Assembly: GCF_024699985.1 (NCBI RefSeq)
Contig: NZ_JAJONA010000001.1
Span: forward strand, 4,408,501-4,472,500
Origin: Phenylobacterium sp. J367
GTDB lineage: Bacteria; Pseudomonadota; Alphaproteobacteria; Caulobacterales; Caulobacteraceae
Reading direction: 5' to 3'
Length of the DNA stretch: 64,000 bases
In this document: piece after piece, positions 1 to 8,708 of the stretch
Numbering within the stretch: the first letter of the stretch is position 1
Layout of the letters: each line of letters begins with the position of its first letter
Made by a program: the position numbers and the translations under genes
The notes under the pieces: model-generated
The model's database searches: none
Told to the model about the DNA's origin: nothing
What the model saw: only the letters and a program-made list of their open reading frames with translations

Positions 1-681
1 CGGCAGGACCGTGACCAGCGTCCGCGCCTGGGCCCGGGCGACGGTGTCGCCGGCGCTGGACGCCTCGGCGAGCAGTTGCAGGTTCATGCGCGTGGGGAAG
101 ATCACCTTGCGCTCGCCGGCGTCGGCGAGGCGCAGCGCCTCGGCGGGCGCGATCCATTCGGCGTCCACCGTCTCGCGGCCGTCGCAGGCCGCGAGCTGAT
201 CCTCCGGCGCATTGACCGCATAGAACCAGGTGTCGAACCGCTTCGGCGTCAGCGGCGGGGTGATCCAGCGCGCGAAGACCGTCAGGGCGTCGAGCTCCAG
301 CCGGGCGTCCAGGTCGCGGACCACGTCGAGGAAGGGCGTACGGCCGGCGTCCACCGCCTCGCGCACCTCCATCGGACACGCCTCGCCGCCGATCGGCGTC
401 CCGTCACGGCGCGCGGCCAGCAGGATCCCGGCTTCCTCGAACACCTCGCGGATCGCCGCGATTCGCAGGGCGCGCTGGTCGGCGTCGTGGGCGTCCCAGC
501 CGACCACATGGTCGGCCCAGGCGGGGTCATGGTCGCCGGCGTGGCTCTTGCCGCCCGGGAAGACGAGCGCGCCCGAGGCGAAATCGATCTGGTGGTGCCG
601 CTTGACCATCAGCACCTCGAACTGCGGCCGGTCGCGCAGCAGCAGGATGGTGGCGGCAGGCTTGATCTCGACGTCTGACAT
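1..681 (-). CDS. NUDIX hydrolase (C-terminus beyond window edge)
   Basis: The frame opens at ATG 681 on the minus strand and is still open at base 1, so the protein is truncated by the window. A Nudix fold is shown by FPGGK at about residues 41-45 and REVFEEAGI at about 79-87, the core of the Nudix box whose glutamates bind the catalytic divalent metal. An Asp/His-rich insert separates the two parts. Nudix enzymes hydrolyse a nucleoside diphosphate joined to another moiety; nothing visible fixes the substrate. It lies about 50 bp downstream of the DUF2336 gene on the same strand, so co-transcription is plausible. Confidence 0.85.
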   Translation of the reverse strand, partial: MSDVEIKPAATILLLRDRPQFEVLMVKRHHQIDFASGALVFPGGKSHAGDHDPAWADHVVGWDAHDADQRALRIAAIREVFEEAGILLAARRDGTPIGGEACPMEVREAVDAGRTPFLDVVRDLDARLELDALTVFARWITPPLTPKRFDTWFYAVNAPEDQLAACDGRETVDAEWIAPAEALRLADAGERKVIFPTRMNLQLLAEASSAGDTVARAQARTLVTVLP

Positions 682-729
682 GACCGCAGCTTGGAACCGC
701 GCCGCGGCCGCGGCAACGCTGACGCGACG

Positions 730-1876
730 TCAGGCGGTTTCCCCGGACCAGATCCTGCCGCGTCGCGCGGGTCAGGCGGTCCATCTTGTCGATCAGGTAG
801 TCCACGTCCTCGCGGGCGGCGGTCTGCGGCTGGGTCAGGAAGCGCTGCATCATGCGCTCCTGGAAGCGTTCCCGGTCGCGGGCGCCGCCGTCGAACTCCA
901 TGGAGTGGAAGGTGTCCACCGCCGCGCGGAAGGCCGGGAAGAGACGCGCCGGCAGGCCCGCGCGCTCGTAGATCGCCCGCAGGCCCAGCGGCCCGGCGTC
1001 GTGGATCATCAGCCAGGTCCGGTGGTGCGGCACGCCGGCGAGTTCGGCCACGCCCCACTCGAAGAAGGTCATGTGGCCCTGGGCCAGCCCGCGCAGCAGG
1101 ATCGAGGCGGTCAGGCGGTTGGACTTGTTCAGGTGGGCCACGAAGCCCTTCACGTCGGCCGTGCGGCCGGCCTGGTCCACCAGGTCGACCGTGGCGCGCT
1201 CGGAGGCGCCGAGCGCGATCTCCAGCGCGGTCTGCGGCGAAAGCGCGTGGTGGCTGACCAGGTGGTCGCGGACCTGCTCGCCGACCATGTCGATCAGCCG
1301 TTCGGTCACCGAGAGCGGCAGGACCTGGCGGAAGGCGACGGCGGCCAGAACCTTCTCCGACTGCTCGAAGCGGTCGATGACCCGCTGCAGGGATTTCTCG
1401 GCGAAGTCCGCATTGTCGTTGGCGCAGGCGGCGGAGACGGCGCGTTCGCCGCCGTGCTCCGAGAGCGCCTCGGTGACCTTGCGGCTGAGCTTCGGACGCT
1501 TGGCGATGGCGAGCTGGCGGACCGGCCCGCCCACGCGGACGATCTCGGCGAGGTCGTCGTCGGTGAACACCGGCGAGAAGTTGAGCATGGGCAGCGCCAC
1601 GCTCTCCACGTCGCGCGCCAGCTTCAGCGCGATATCACGCGGGACGAGCGGGGAATCCTTGAGGGTGACGGCCAGCGACCGGCGGACCAGCTCGGCGGCG
1701 TCGCCCGCCATGATCCGGAGAATCTCGGCGGCCAGCGTGCGGTCGTCGTCGGTAAGTGGAAGACGGTCGATATTGCGGCACAGCTTGTGCGCAGCCGCCG
1801 CCCGCTCGTCGGGCGTCGCGCCCTTCACCAGCGTGCGAATATCCTCTTCCGTCAACGCTGCGCGCGTTGTCGCCAT
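730..1876 (-). CDS. DUF2336 domain protein
   Basis: Starts at ATG 1876 (MATTRAALTEEDIRTLVKG). The helical, repeat-like body (SPLVPRDIALKLARD, SPVFTDDDLAEIV) matches DUF2336, a family of unknown function common in Caulobacterales and Rhodospirillales. Read literally, the frame stays open to 527 and would overlap the Nudix gene by 155 bases with an Arg/Pro-rich tail. Removing one C from the C4 run at 741-744 gives a stop at 730 and the natural end LVRETA, leaving a 48-base gap. I therefore place the end at 730 and treat the extension as an indel artefact. It is divergent from the membrane protein at 2042. Function unknown. Confidence 0.75.
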
Positions 1877-2041
1877 GGCCTTTTGCCAACCCTTGCCCCG
1901 CGGAACCCATTCTGAGTCCCACGATTCCGACCCTGGCACGGACATGCTTAACGAGGTCTTGCCGCCGAATCTGTTGATTAACCTCCGGGCGTAACGGGCC
2001 ACAAACCCTGATCGTGTAGCTTCCGCAGCACCAATCGCGAG

Positions 2042-2746
2042 TTGTGTGCAGCGTTGACCCAGCTGACCGCCGATCCGGCATCGCGCGGCGGGACGACCGC
2101 CGGCGCGCAGGCCCTGGACGCCCAGGCGGACCTCGCCACGCCTGCGCTTTTCGCCTTCGGATCGGGCCTGCCGGTCTTCATCTGGCTGGGAGCCCAGGCG
2201 CCCAACGCGGGATGGATGAGCGTCGCCTTCGTGCTGTTCGCCATCGGCTGGGGCGGCTTCTATGTGCTCACGCGTGAGTTGCACTCGGATGCATTGCAGC
2301 TGCGGCGACGCGTCGCGGTCCAGCTTGCCGCCGGACTCCTCTGGGCCGCGGCCATCGCCACCGTCTGCGCCTTCTCCTACGGCGCGGGGCCCTACCAGAC
2401 GCCGCTGATGCTGGCCTGCGCGGTCGCCGCCCTGGTGTGCGTGGTTTTCGCCGCGCCCTGGCTGCCGTCCCTGCTGATCGTCGCCCCGGCGGCCATGGCG
2501 GCGCCGCTGATCGGGCTGGCGGCCGGCGGCGGGCGGGCGGCGGCGATGGCCTGGGCGGCGGTGGCGACGGCCGTGGGCGTGGTGACCAACCGCGTGCTGC
2601 ACCGCCAGTTCGTGCAGGCGGCCGCGCGCGAGAGGATGCTGGACGAGACCCTGCGACGCCTGTCCGTGACGCGTCCGGGCCCGGGCTGGGCCATGACCGG
2701 GGTCGTCGGCGCCGAGGCGCCCGCGAACGACCGCTCCGTAGCGTAA
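2042..2746 (+). CDS. Putative polytopic membrane protein
   Basis: A 234-residue frame with roughly six hydrophobic segments: two between about residues 38 and 78, and four between about 90 and 180. It ends in a cytoplasmic-looking charged tail (HRQFVQAAARERMLDET). No catalytic motif is visible. The topology resembles the N-terminal membrane sensor part found on some signalling proteins, but no output domain follows before the stop. The start is uncertain: TTG at 2042 is the longest option, TTG 2054 is an alternative, and neither has a clear Shine-Dalgarno. The 165-base region between it and the divergent DUF2336 gene must hold both promoters. Confidence 0.5.
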   Translation: MCAALTQLTADPASRGGTTAGAQALDAQADLATPALFAFGSGLPVFIWLGAQAPNAGWMSVAFVLFAIGWGGFYVLTRELHSDALQLRRRVAVQLAAGLLWAAAIATVCAFSYGAGPYQTPLMLACAVAALVCVVFAAPWLPSLLIVAPAAMAAPLIGLAAGGGRAAAMAWAAVATAVGVVTNRVLHRQFVQAAARERMLDETLRRLSVTRPGPGWAMTGVVGAEAPANDRSVA

Positions 2747-2797
2747 ACCCCGAGCTGCTCTAGACTGCCGCCAACCAACGATGTGGGGAGCGTGCGC

Positions 2798-3997
2798 GTG
2801 CTGCTGCAGGGGCTGAAGGTCGTCGATTTCTCCGCCTATATCGCCGGACCCGGGGCGGCGGGCATCCTCTGCGACTGGGGCGCCGACGTGATCAAGGTGG
2901 AACGCCCAGGGGGCGACGCCATGCGCCACACGCTCGCCGACGTGAAGAGCCAGCTCACCGGCAACCCGGTCTTCGACCTCGACAACCGCGGCAAGCGCGG
3001 GATCGTGCTGGACATCGGCAAGCCCGAGGGCCGCAAGGCCCTGGCGAAACTGGCCGCCGAGGCCGACGTCTTCCTGACCAATGTGCGGCCCGCCTCCCTG
3101 AAGCGCGCGGGCCTCGACGACCAGGCGCTGCTGAAGGCCAACCCGCGGCTCGTCTATGCGGTGATCACCGGCTACGGCCTGGAAGGGCCGGACGCCCACA
3201 AGCCGGGCTTCGACGTCACCGCCTTCTGGGCGCGAGCCGGCGTCGCCAACATGATCCCGCCGAAGGGCTCCGAGCCCTTCATGCTCAGGACCGGCGTCGG
3301 CGACCACACGACCTCCCTGGCGACGGTCTCGGCGATCCTCGCGGCGCTCTATGAGCGCGAGCGGACCGGCAAGGGCCGCCTTGTGCAGACCTCGCTGCTG
3401 GCGACGGGGGTCTATGCGCTGTCGTCCGACCTGGCGATCCAGATGAAGTTCGGCCGGCTCGCCTCGCTGAAGCCGCGCAGCCAGCCGATGAATCCGCTGG
3501 CCAATGTGTTCAAGAGCGCCGACGGCCACTGGTTCGTGCACAACCCGCGCGGCGCCTCTGGCGGCTGGGAAGCCTTCTGCAACGTGGCGGGCCGACCCGA
3601 GCTGGTCGACGATCCCAGGGCCAACACCGGGCGCCTCCGCCGCGAGAACGCGGTCGAGATCACCGCCGAGTTCGACAAGGCGTTCGCCGCCCTGCCCATG
3701 GCCGAGATCGCGGCCCGGCTGAACGCCGCCGACCTCGTCTGGGCGCCCGTGCAGACCCCGGCCGAGGTGGTCGCCGACCCGCAGGTGGCGGCGGCCGGCG
3801 CGATCGTCCAGGTGGCGGAAGGCGAAGGCAGCTATCCGCAGCCGGCGGCGCCGGCGGTGTTCCCCGGTATCGAGATCGGCGTGCGGCCGGCGGCGCCCGG
3901 CCTTGGCCAGCACACCCGCGAGGTGCTGGCGGAGATCGGCTACGGCGAGGCGGAGATCGAGGCCCTGCTGGCGAGCGGCGCCGCGGAGAGCGCCTAG
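2798..3997 (+). CDS. CaiB/BaiF family CoA-transferase
   Basis: Family III CoA-transferase of about 399 residues, the usual size. Landmarks are the N-terminal KVVDFSAYIAGPGAA, the ADVIKVE segment of the Rossmann core, and GVGDHTTS near residue 170, where the family carries its catalytic aspartate. These enzymes move CoA between carboxylic acids, for example formyl-CoA/oxalate or carnitine/crotonobetaine; the acid used here cannot be told. I chose GTG 2798 because GGGGAG at 2785-2790 sits 7 bases upstream. GTG 2783 and 2792 are in frame but badly spaced. The stop abuts a palindromic repeat that separates it from the convergent transglycosylase gene. Confidence 0.88.
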   Translation: MLLQGLKVVDFSAYIAGPGAAGILCDWGADVIKVERPGGDAMRHTLADVKSQLTGNPVFDLDNRGKRGIVLDIGKPEGRKALAKLAAEADVFLTNVRPASLKRAGLDDQALLKANPRLVYAVITGYGLEGPDAHKPGFDVTAFWARAGVANMIPPKGSEPFMLRTGVGDHTTSLATVSAILAALYERERTGKGRLVQTSLLATGVYALSSDLAIQMKFGRLASLKPRSQPMNPLANVFKSADGHWFVHNPRGASGGWEAFCNVAGRPELVDDPRANTGRLRRENAVEITAEFDKAFAALPMAEIAARLNAADLVWAPVQTPAEVVADPQVAAAGAIVQVAEGEGSYPQPAAPAVFPGIEIGVRPAAPGLGQHTREVLAEIGYGEAEIEALLASGAAESA

Positions 3998-4145
3998 ACG
4001 TCATTCCAGGCCTTTGCCTGGGATCCCTCTGGCCGTGCGTCATGCGCCGGCATCGGAACCGCGACGCCCAAGCCTCAACGGCGGGTCTCTGCAGCGGAGC
4101 CAGGGATCCTAGGCACGAGGCCTAGGATGACGGGCAGAGCCGCCG
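3998..4145. repeat. Palindromic intergenic element, family S copy 1
   Basis: Fills the gap between two convergent stop codons exactly. At the left end is an imperfect hairpin (TCCAGGC 4005-4011 against GCCTGGGA 4016-4023). At the right end is a perfect 9-bp stem (ATCCTAGGC 4106-4114, loop ACGAG, GCCTAGGAT 4120-4128). The outer flanks read GTCATTCC on the left and GGATGACG on the right, so the whole unit is itself an inverted repeat. The layout matches the element at 52170-52338. A bidirectional transcription end is a reasonable reading, but no U-tract follows the stems. Confidence 0.75.
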
Positions 4146-4979
4146 TCAGCTCTCGTCGCGGGCGTCGGAGAGGATCTTCAGCATCTCGTTGGTGAAGATC
4201 GAGCCGGTGAGCCTGGAGCCGACGCCGAGCTGGTCGGCCGGCTGCGAGCCGCGCAGGATGAGGGCCACGAGCGCCTCCTGCTGGCGGACGCGCTCGTCGC
4301 GCCGGGCCGAGGCATACTGCACGAACTCGGCCTCGACCGGCGCCTCGAACCGCTCGCGGAGCTGTACGGGGACTTCGGCCGGGCCGCCGGTCTTCGTCAG
4401 GTTGGCGTAGACCTCGGCCACCGAGGCGGCGCGGCCGTCGCGGTAGAAGATCGTCTTGTTGGCGCGCGCGGCGTCCGGAAACAGGCTGGCGGCGCGGGCG
4501 TCGGGCCGGTTCTCCATCGCCTGGATCAGCTTGGCCGAACCCTGGGGCCCCAGGAAGTGGGCGGCATAGAGTTCACCGGCGGTGGGGTTCCGCCCCACCC
4601 GGCCCTTCAGGTAGGCCGCGTGGTCCGAAGCGAGCTCGCCGGCCATCAGCGACGCGGCGTGCGGGTCGAGGCGCAGGTCCATGACCGCGCGGCGAGCCTC
4701 CTTGCCGTCCACATGGAACCTGCCGTCGGCGCCCTTGGAGATCAGTTCGGCGTAGCGGGCGTAGCCGTGCTTGGAGCCGTGGGTCTTAACGGTCTGAAGC
4801 CAGGTCTGCTCGACGAACTGGAAGAGGCCCGCGGCGGACGAGGTGCCCGCCCTGGCCGCGGGGTTGAAGCCGCTCTCGCGGTTCGCCGTGCGCATCAGGA
4901 ACGAGAAGTCGACGCCCGTGGCCTTGGAGGCGCGCTGGATCGCGCCTTCAACCACCCCACGGATTCCCTCGATCGCCAT
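4146..4979 (-). CDS. Lytic transglycosylase (SLT domain)
   Basis: A 277-residue protein whose first third is an SLT/lysozyme-like fold. FLMRTANRESGFNP carries the catalytic glutamate (RES), followed by AGLFQFVEQTW and, further on, ELYAAHFLGP, all typical of soluble-type lytic transglycosylases that cleave peptidoglycan to 1,6-anhydro-MurNAc. The C-terminal 90 residues are charged and unassigned. No signal peptide is obvious at the N-terminus (MAIEGIRGVVEGAIQ), so export may depend on a specialised route, or the protein may act with an envelope machine such as a flagellum or pilus. It is a single gene, convergent with the CoA-transferase across a repeat. Confidence 0.85.
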   Translation of the reverse strand: MAIEGIRGVVEGAIQRASKATGVDFSFLMRTANRESGFNPAARAGTSSAAGLFQFVEQTWLQTVKTHGSKHGYARYAELISKGADGRFHVDGKEARRAVMDLRLDPHAASLMAGELASDHAAYLKGRVGRNPTAGELYAAHFLGPQGSAKLIQAMENRPDARAASLFPDAARANKTIFYRDGRAASVAEVYANLTKTGGPAEVPVQLRERFEAPVEAEFVQYASARRDERVRQQEALVALILRGSQPADQLGVGSRLTGSIFTNEMLKILSDARDES

Positions 4980-5108
4980 GGGTCCAGTGGTCGGCCCGAC
5001 ATGGTTAACGCCGCGCTAACCATACTGCGACCGAACGGCCCAGCCGGCGGGCCCGACGCCGCCCACGGAGCATCTTGACGGCCGGCCGGTTCGGGTTTCT
5101 TCTCCGAC

Positions 5109-5130
5109 TTGCAACATTGTTGCAATGTTG
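5109..5130. promoter_or_regulatory. Candidate operator upstream of the tonB-type gene
   Basis: CAACATTG (5112-5119) and CAATGTTG (5123-5130) form a perfect 8-bp inverted repeat with a 3-base loop. Within it TTGCAA occurs twice (5109-5114 and 5120-5125), 11 bp apart, about one helical turn. It lies 23 bases before the GTG start of the TonB gene and is AT-rich against a very GC-rich background, as expected of a repressor or activator site. The regulator is unknown. Confidence 0.45.
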
Positions 5131-5152
5131 AAAGACCGAAGGAGGACACGCC

Positions 5153-5850
5153 GTGATCGCCCACCAGTCCGCACCACTGACCTTCGATTTCCGAGGGGCG
5201 GAGCGCCCCAGGCGCCTGACCACAGCCCTGCTGATCGCCGGCTCGGTGCATGTCGCGCTGGGGGCCTATGTTGCGTACATGAAATTTTCCCCGCCGCCCG
5301 CGCAGATCGAAACGGCGGCTCCGCCGCTCGTCGGTCCGTGGGTCACGATCGAGCCGCCGACACCCCCGAAATCGCATCCGCCGCCGCCCCGCGAGAAGCC
5401 ACCGATCCGAATCCATGAGGCCGCGCCGCCGCAGGCCCCACGAACGTCGATCCGTTCGTGACCAGGATTCCCGACGACATCGTCGTGCCCGTCGGCCCGA
5501 CGACGAGCGTCGAGTCCCCGCCGGCCGACCCGCCGAAGGCGGACCCGGTGATCCGCTCGCCGAACTGGGTGAAGCGGCCGGGCGCGGACGAGCTGGCGCG
5601 GTTCTATCCGGAGCGGGCCCTGAGGCTCGGGCTCGACGGCCGGGCGACGGTCGGCTGCGCGGTGACGGCCAGCGGCGCGCTGAGGGCGTGCGAGGTGGTC
5701 TCGGAAACGCCGGCCGACGTCGGCTTCGGCGAGGCCGCCATCAAGCTGTCGCGCTACTTCCGCATGAGCCCGCAGACCGTGGACGGCCAGGCGATCGACG
5801 GCGCGCGGGTGATCATCCCGATCGCCTTCCGCGTCCCGAAGGACATCTAG
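5153..5850 (+). CDS. Energy transducer TonB (one frameshift)
   Basis: The N-terminus has one membrane anchor (ALLIAGSVHVALGAYVAYM), then a Pro/Lys-rich periplasmic linker, then a C-terminal TonB domain (ERALRLGLDGRATVGCAV, ending AFRVPKDI). TonB carries proton-motive energy from ExbBD to outer-membrane receptors; no exbBD or receptor lies nearby. Frame 1 stops at 5461, while the rest reads on from 5440 in another frame. Adding one C to the C4 run at 5436-5439 restores QAPTNVDPFVTRIPDD. The GTG start at 5153 is set by AAGGAGGA at 5139-5146. The stop shares CTAG 5847-5850 with the convergent acyl-CoA dehydrogenase. Confidence 0.85.
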
Positions 5851-7016
5851 TAGCTTCTGGGCAGCCCGAGGACGCGTTCGGCGATGAAGTTGAACACCAT
5901 CTCGCGGCTGATCGGGGCCAGGCGGGCGATCATGGACTCGCGGAAGTAGCGCTCCACGTCGAACTCCTTCGCATAGCCCATGCCCCCATGGGCGAGGACG
6001 GCGGCCTCGCACGCGTGGAAGCCGGCCTCGCCCCCCAGGTACTTGGCGGCATTGGCCTCTGCACCGCACTCGCGGCCGGCGTCGTAAAGGGCCGCGGCCT
6101 TGAAGGCCATGAGGTTCGCGGCCTCCAGCTCGGCCCAGGCCTTGGCCAGCGGATGGGCCACGCCCTGGTTCTGGCCGATCGGCCGGCCGAACACCACGCG
6201 CTCCTTGGCGTACCCCGCGGCCCGCTTCAGCGCCGCGCGGCCCAGGCCCACGGCCTCGGCGCCGAACAGCACCCGCTCGGGGTTCAGGCCCTCCAGGAGG
6301 TAGTAGAAGCCCCTGCCCTCCTCGCCCACCAGGGCGTCGGCGGGGACCTCCAGGTTGTCGATGAAGACGGAGTTCGACTCCACCGCCTTGCGGCCCATCT
6401 TCGGGATCGGCGTCGCCTGGATCCTCGATCGGTCGAAGTCGCAATAGAAGAGGCTGATCCCCTGCGTGGACTTGGCGACCTGGTCCCTGGGCGTGGTGCG
6501 GGCGACGATCAGGATCTTGTTCGCCCGCTGGGCGGAGGTCGTCCACACCTTGCGGCCGGAAATCCGCCAGCCGTCCTGGGTGCGCTCGGCCCGGGTGGTC
6601 AGGCTGGTGGTGTCGAGGCCGGCGTCCGGCTCGGTGATGCCGATGCACAGCTTGTCCTCGCCGGAGATCAACCGGGGAATGAAGCGGCGCCGCTGCTCAT
6701 CGCTGCCGAACTTCGCGACCGGCATGGGTCCGAAGATGTTCAGGTGCAGGGCGCTGGCGCCCGAGAACCCCGCGCCGCTCTCGGCGACCGCCTGCATGGC
6801 GATGGCCGCCTCGGTCAGGCCGAGGCCCGCGCCGCCGAGTTCCTGAGGCATGGCGGCGCCGAGCCAGCCGGCCTCGGCCATGGCGGCCACGAAGGTCTCC
6901 GGGAACTCCCCGGTCTCGTCGGTGCGGCGCCAGTAGTCGGCGTCGAAACGGGCGCAGAGCCGAAGCACGCTCTCGCGGATCGTCTCCTGCTCGTCGGTGA
7001 GCCAGAAGCCGGTCAT
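5847..7016 (-). CDS. Acyl-CoA dehydrogenase
   Basis: A 389-residue flavoprotein with the classic order: N-terminal helical domain (MTGFWLTDEQETIRESVLR), the middle beta-domain signature CIGITEPDAGLDTTSLTT and WTTSAQRAN, and a C-terminal helical domain with AVLAHGGMGYAKEFDVERY. These enzymes introduce the alpha,beta double bond into acyl-CoA thioesters and pass electrons to ETF. The start is ATG 7016. It is followed on the same strand by nothing in the window but is preceded, 14 bases away, by the FAD oxidoreductase gene, so the two are probably co-transcribed. Substrate chain length is not evident. Confidence 0.92.
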   Translation of the reverse strand: MTGFWLTDEQETIRESVLRLCARFDADYWRRTDETGEFPETFVAAMAEAGWLGAAMPQELGGAGLGLTEAAIAMQAVAESGAGFSGASALHLNIFGPMPVAKFGSDEQRRRFIPRLISGEDKLCIGITEPDAGLDTTSLTTRAERTQDGWRISGRKVWTTSAQRANKILIVARTTPRDQVAKSTQGISLFYCDFDRSRIQATPIPKMGRKAVESNSVFIDNLEVPADALVGEEGRGFYYLLEGLNPERVLFGAEAVGLGRAALKRAAGYAKERVVFGRPIGQNQGVAHPLAKAWAELEAANLMAFKAAALYDAGRECGAEANAAKYLGGEAGFHACEAAVLAHGGMGYAKEFDVERYFRESMIARLAPISREMVFNFIAERVLGLPRSY

Positions 7017-7030
7017 GCGCCCCATCCTCC

Positions 7031-8057
7031 CTAGACGAATCGCCCCGGAGCGAGGCGGGCCGCATAGGGGCCAGCTTCCCGCCCCGTCACGCAAGCCGTC
7101 ACCACCTGGGCGACCAAAGGGGCCAGCAGCCAGCCGTTGCGCCGCGCGCCGGTGGCGAGGATGACGTTCGGCGTGGCGCCCGGCCCCACCAGGGGCAGGC
7201 CGTCGGGCGTGGCGGCGCGGACGCCGGCGGCAAGTTCGAAGGGCGCCCTCGCCAGCGTCGGGAACAGCCTTGCGCCGGCGGCGAGCAGAGGCGGCCCTGC
7301 GGCGGGATCGGGCGTGGGATCGGCCACACCGGCCTCCATGGTCGCCCCGACCGTGAGACCGCCCTCGGCGGCGAGCGCATAGACGCCTTCCCCGCGCATC
7401 ACCATGGCCGGCCGCTCCGCCGTGGCGATCCGCAGGATGTGGCCCTTGATCGGCGTGAGAACGGCAAGCTCCGGGGCCAGGGCCGCCAGGGATCGCGAAG
7501 GGCCGGTGGCGATCACCAGGCGGTCGGCGCCTTCGAGACCCCGCGCGGGCTCGGCGCGGAAGACGACGCCCGCGCCGGTGCAGGCGCGGCGCAGCGCGGC
7601 CACGGCCTGGGCGGGGTCGAGCCGCCAGTCCTCGCGCATCCAGAAGCCGCGCTCGAGATCGGAACCGAGGCCCGGGGCGATCTCGTCCAGGACATTCCGC
7701 GGCAGGTCGGCGGCGTGCAGCCCCAGCCGGGTGAGGCCCGCTCCGACGTCCGCGAGCCAGGCCGGGGCGCCCACCGCCACCGCACCGGCGCGGTCGAGAC
7801 GGACGCCGGCCCGCGCTTCCAGCGCCGGCCACAGGTCGCGGGCCGCCATGAGCAGCGGGAAGTGGGCGGCGGCCTCGGGGTCGAGGACGACCTCGAAGGC
7901 CGGCGCGATCATTCCGGCGGCGACGCCCGACGCGTTGGCCAGCGGCGTCGCCGGGTCGAAGACGGTCACGGCGCAGCCGGCGTCGGCCAGCGCCAGGGCT
8001 GTGCTGAGGCCCAGCGCGCCCGCGCCGGCCACGGTGACGGAAGGTCCCCCCGCTCAT
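7031..8057 (-). CDS. FAD-dependent oxidoreductase, DadA/ThiO type (one frameshift)
   Basis: An N-terminal Rossmann motif AGAGALGLSTALALADAG (GxGxxG) and an acidic strand end (VTVFDPA) mark the FAD site. The C-terminus VRAATPDGLPLVGPG is typical of D-amino-acid/glycine oxidases. The frame lacks a good start unless one C is removed from the C6 run at 8046-8051. The protein then begins at ATG 8057 as MSGGPSVTVAGAGALG, about 341 residues. Without that correction the upstream ATG reads an Arg-rich shadow that runs on into the acyl-CoA dehydrogenase gene. The substrate is likely an amine or amino acid but cannot be specified. Confidence 0.82.
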
Positions 8058-8155
8058 GCCCTCTTACCAAACGCTAAGCCGCCGGATTGCAAGCGGAACC
8101 GGCGTTCCGGCCAAGGGTTCTCAGAGACGACCAGCAGCCAACCGAGGGATACCCC

Positions 8156-8701
8156 ATGGCCACCACCGGCACGTCCAATAATAGCGGCAAGTCCAAGTCG
8201 ACGACCCGTTCCGCCGCCGCCAAGAAGGCCGCCGAAACCCGCGCGCGCGACGCCGTCGCGATGCTGAAGGCCGACCACCGCAAGGTCGAGGACCTGTTCA
8301 AGCAGTTCGAGAAGACCGAGCAGGCGGCCAAGCGGAAGGACATCGTCGGCCAGATCATCATGGAGCTGCGCGTGCACATGACGATCGAGGAGGAGATCTT
8401 CTATCCGGAAAGCCGCGAGTTCGTCGCCGAGGAGCTGACCGTCAACGAGGCGATCGTCGAGCACGAGGGCGCCAAGAACCTGATGATGGAACTGGAGGGC
8501 ATGGACCCGTCCGACGAGATGTACGAGGCCAAGGTCACCGTCCTGCAGGAGATGATCGAGCACCACGTCGAGGAGGAAGAGAAGGAATACTTCCCCGAGG
8601 CGCAGAAGAACGGCATGCCGACCAAGGAGATCGGCGAGCGCATGATGGCCCGCAAGGAAGAGCTGATGGGCGAGATGGACGGCCCGGAGCGCACCCACTA
8701 G
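8156..8701 (+). CDS. Hemerythrin/HHE domain protein
   Basis: After a Ser/Lys/Ala-rich N-terminal tail of about 40 residues comes a four-helix bundle with spaced iron ligands: DHRKVEDLF, HMTIEEEIFYP, HEGAKNLM and HHVEEEEKEYFP. This is the bacterial hemerythrin HHE pattern, implying a non-haem di-iron site that binds O2, NO or acts in iron or stress sensing. The ATG at 8156 is chosen because GAGG lies upstream at 8144-8147; an earlier in-frame start at 8087 has no ribosome site. The basic tail could be disordered or bind nucleic acid. The cinA-family gene follows after 7 bases, suggesting an operon. Confidence 0.85.
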   Translation: MATTGTSNNSGKSKSTTRSAAAKKAAETRARDAVAMLKADHRKVEDLFKQFEKTEQAAKRKDIVGQIIMELRVHMTIEEEIFYPESREFVAEELTVNEAIVEHEGAKNLMMELEGMDPSDEMYEAKVTVLQEMIEHHVEEEEKEYFPEAQKNGMPTKEIGERMMARKEELMGEMDGPERTH

Positions 8702-8708
8702 GCGCGCG

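Noticed and set aside
230..1994. Long plus-strand frames over the Nudix and DUF2336 genes
   Set aside because: Antisense shadows: low-complexity Arg/Ala/Gly sequence, no motif, no ribosome site.
527..3913. A 1128-codon minus-strand frame covering DUF2336 and the CoA-transferase region
   Set aside because: Only the part below 1876 resembles a protein family. The rest is the antisense of the CaiB gene, with the Arg/His/Gly-rich composition usual for shadows in high-GC DNA.
8046..8051. C6 tract at the start of a gene as a phase-variation switch
   Set aside because: Similar one-base breaks occur in about 21 genes, including ppc, so a shared technical cause is simpler than contingency switching.
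5847..8057. A single 736-codon oxidase-dehydrogenase fusion
   Set aside because: Its first half is an out-of-frame reading of the FAD oxidoreductase. The join arises from one extra C at 8046-8051.
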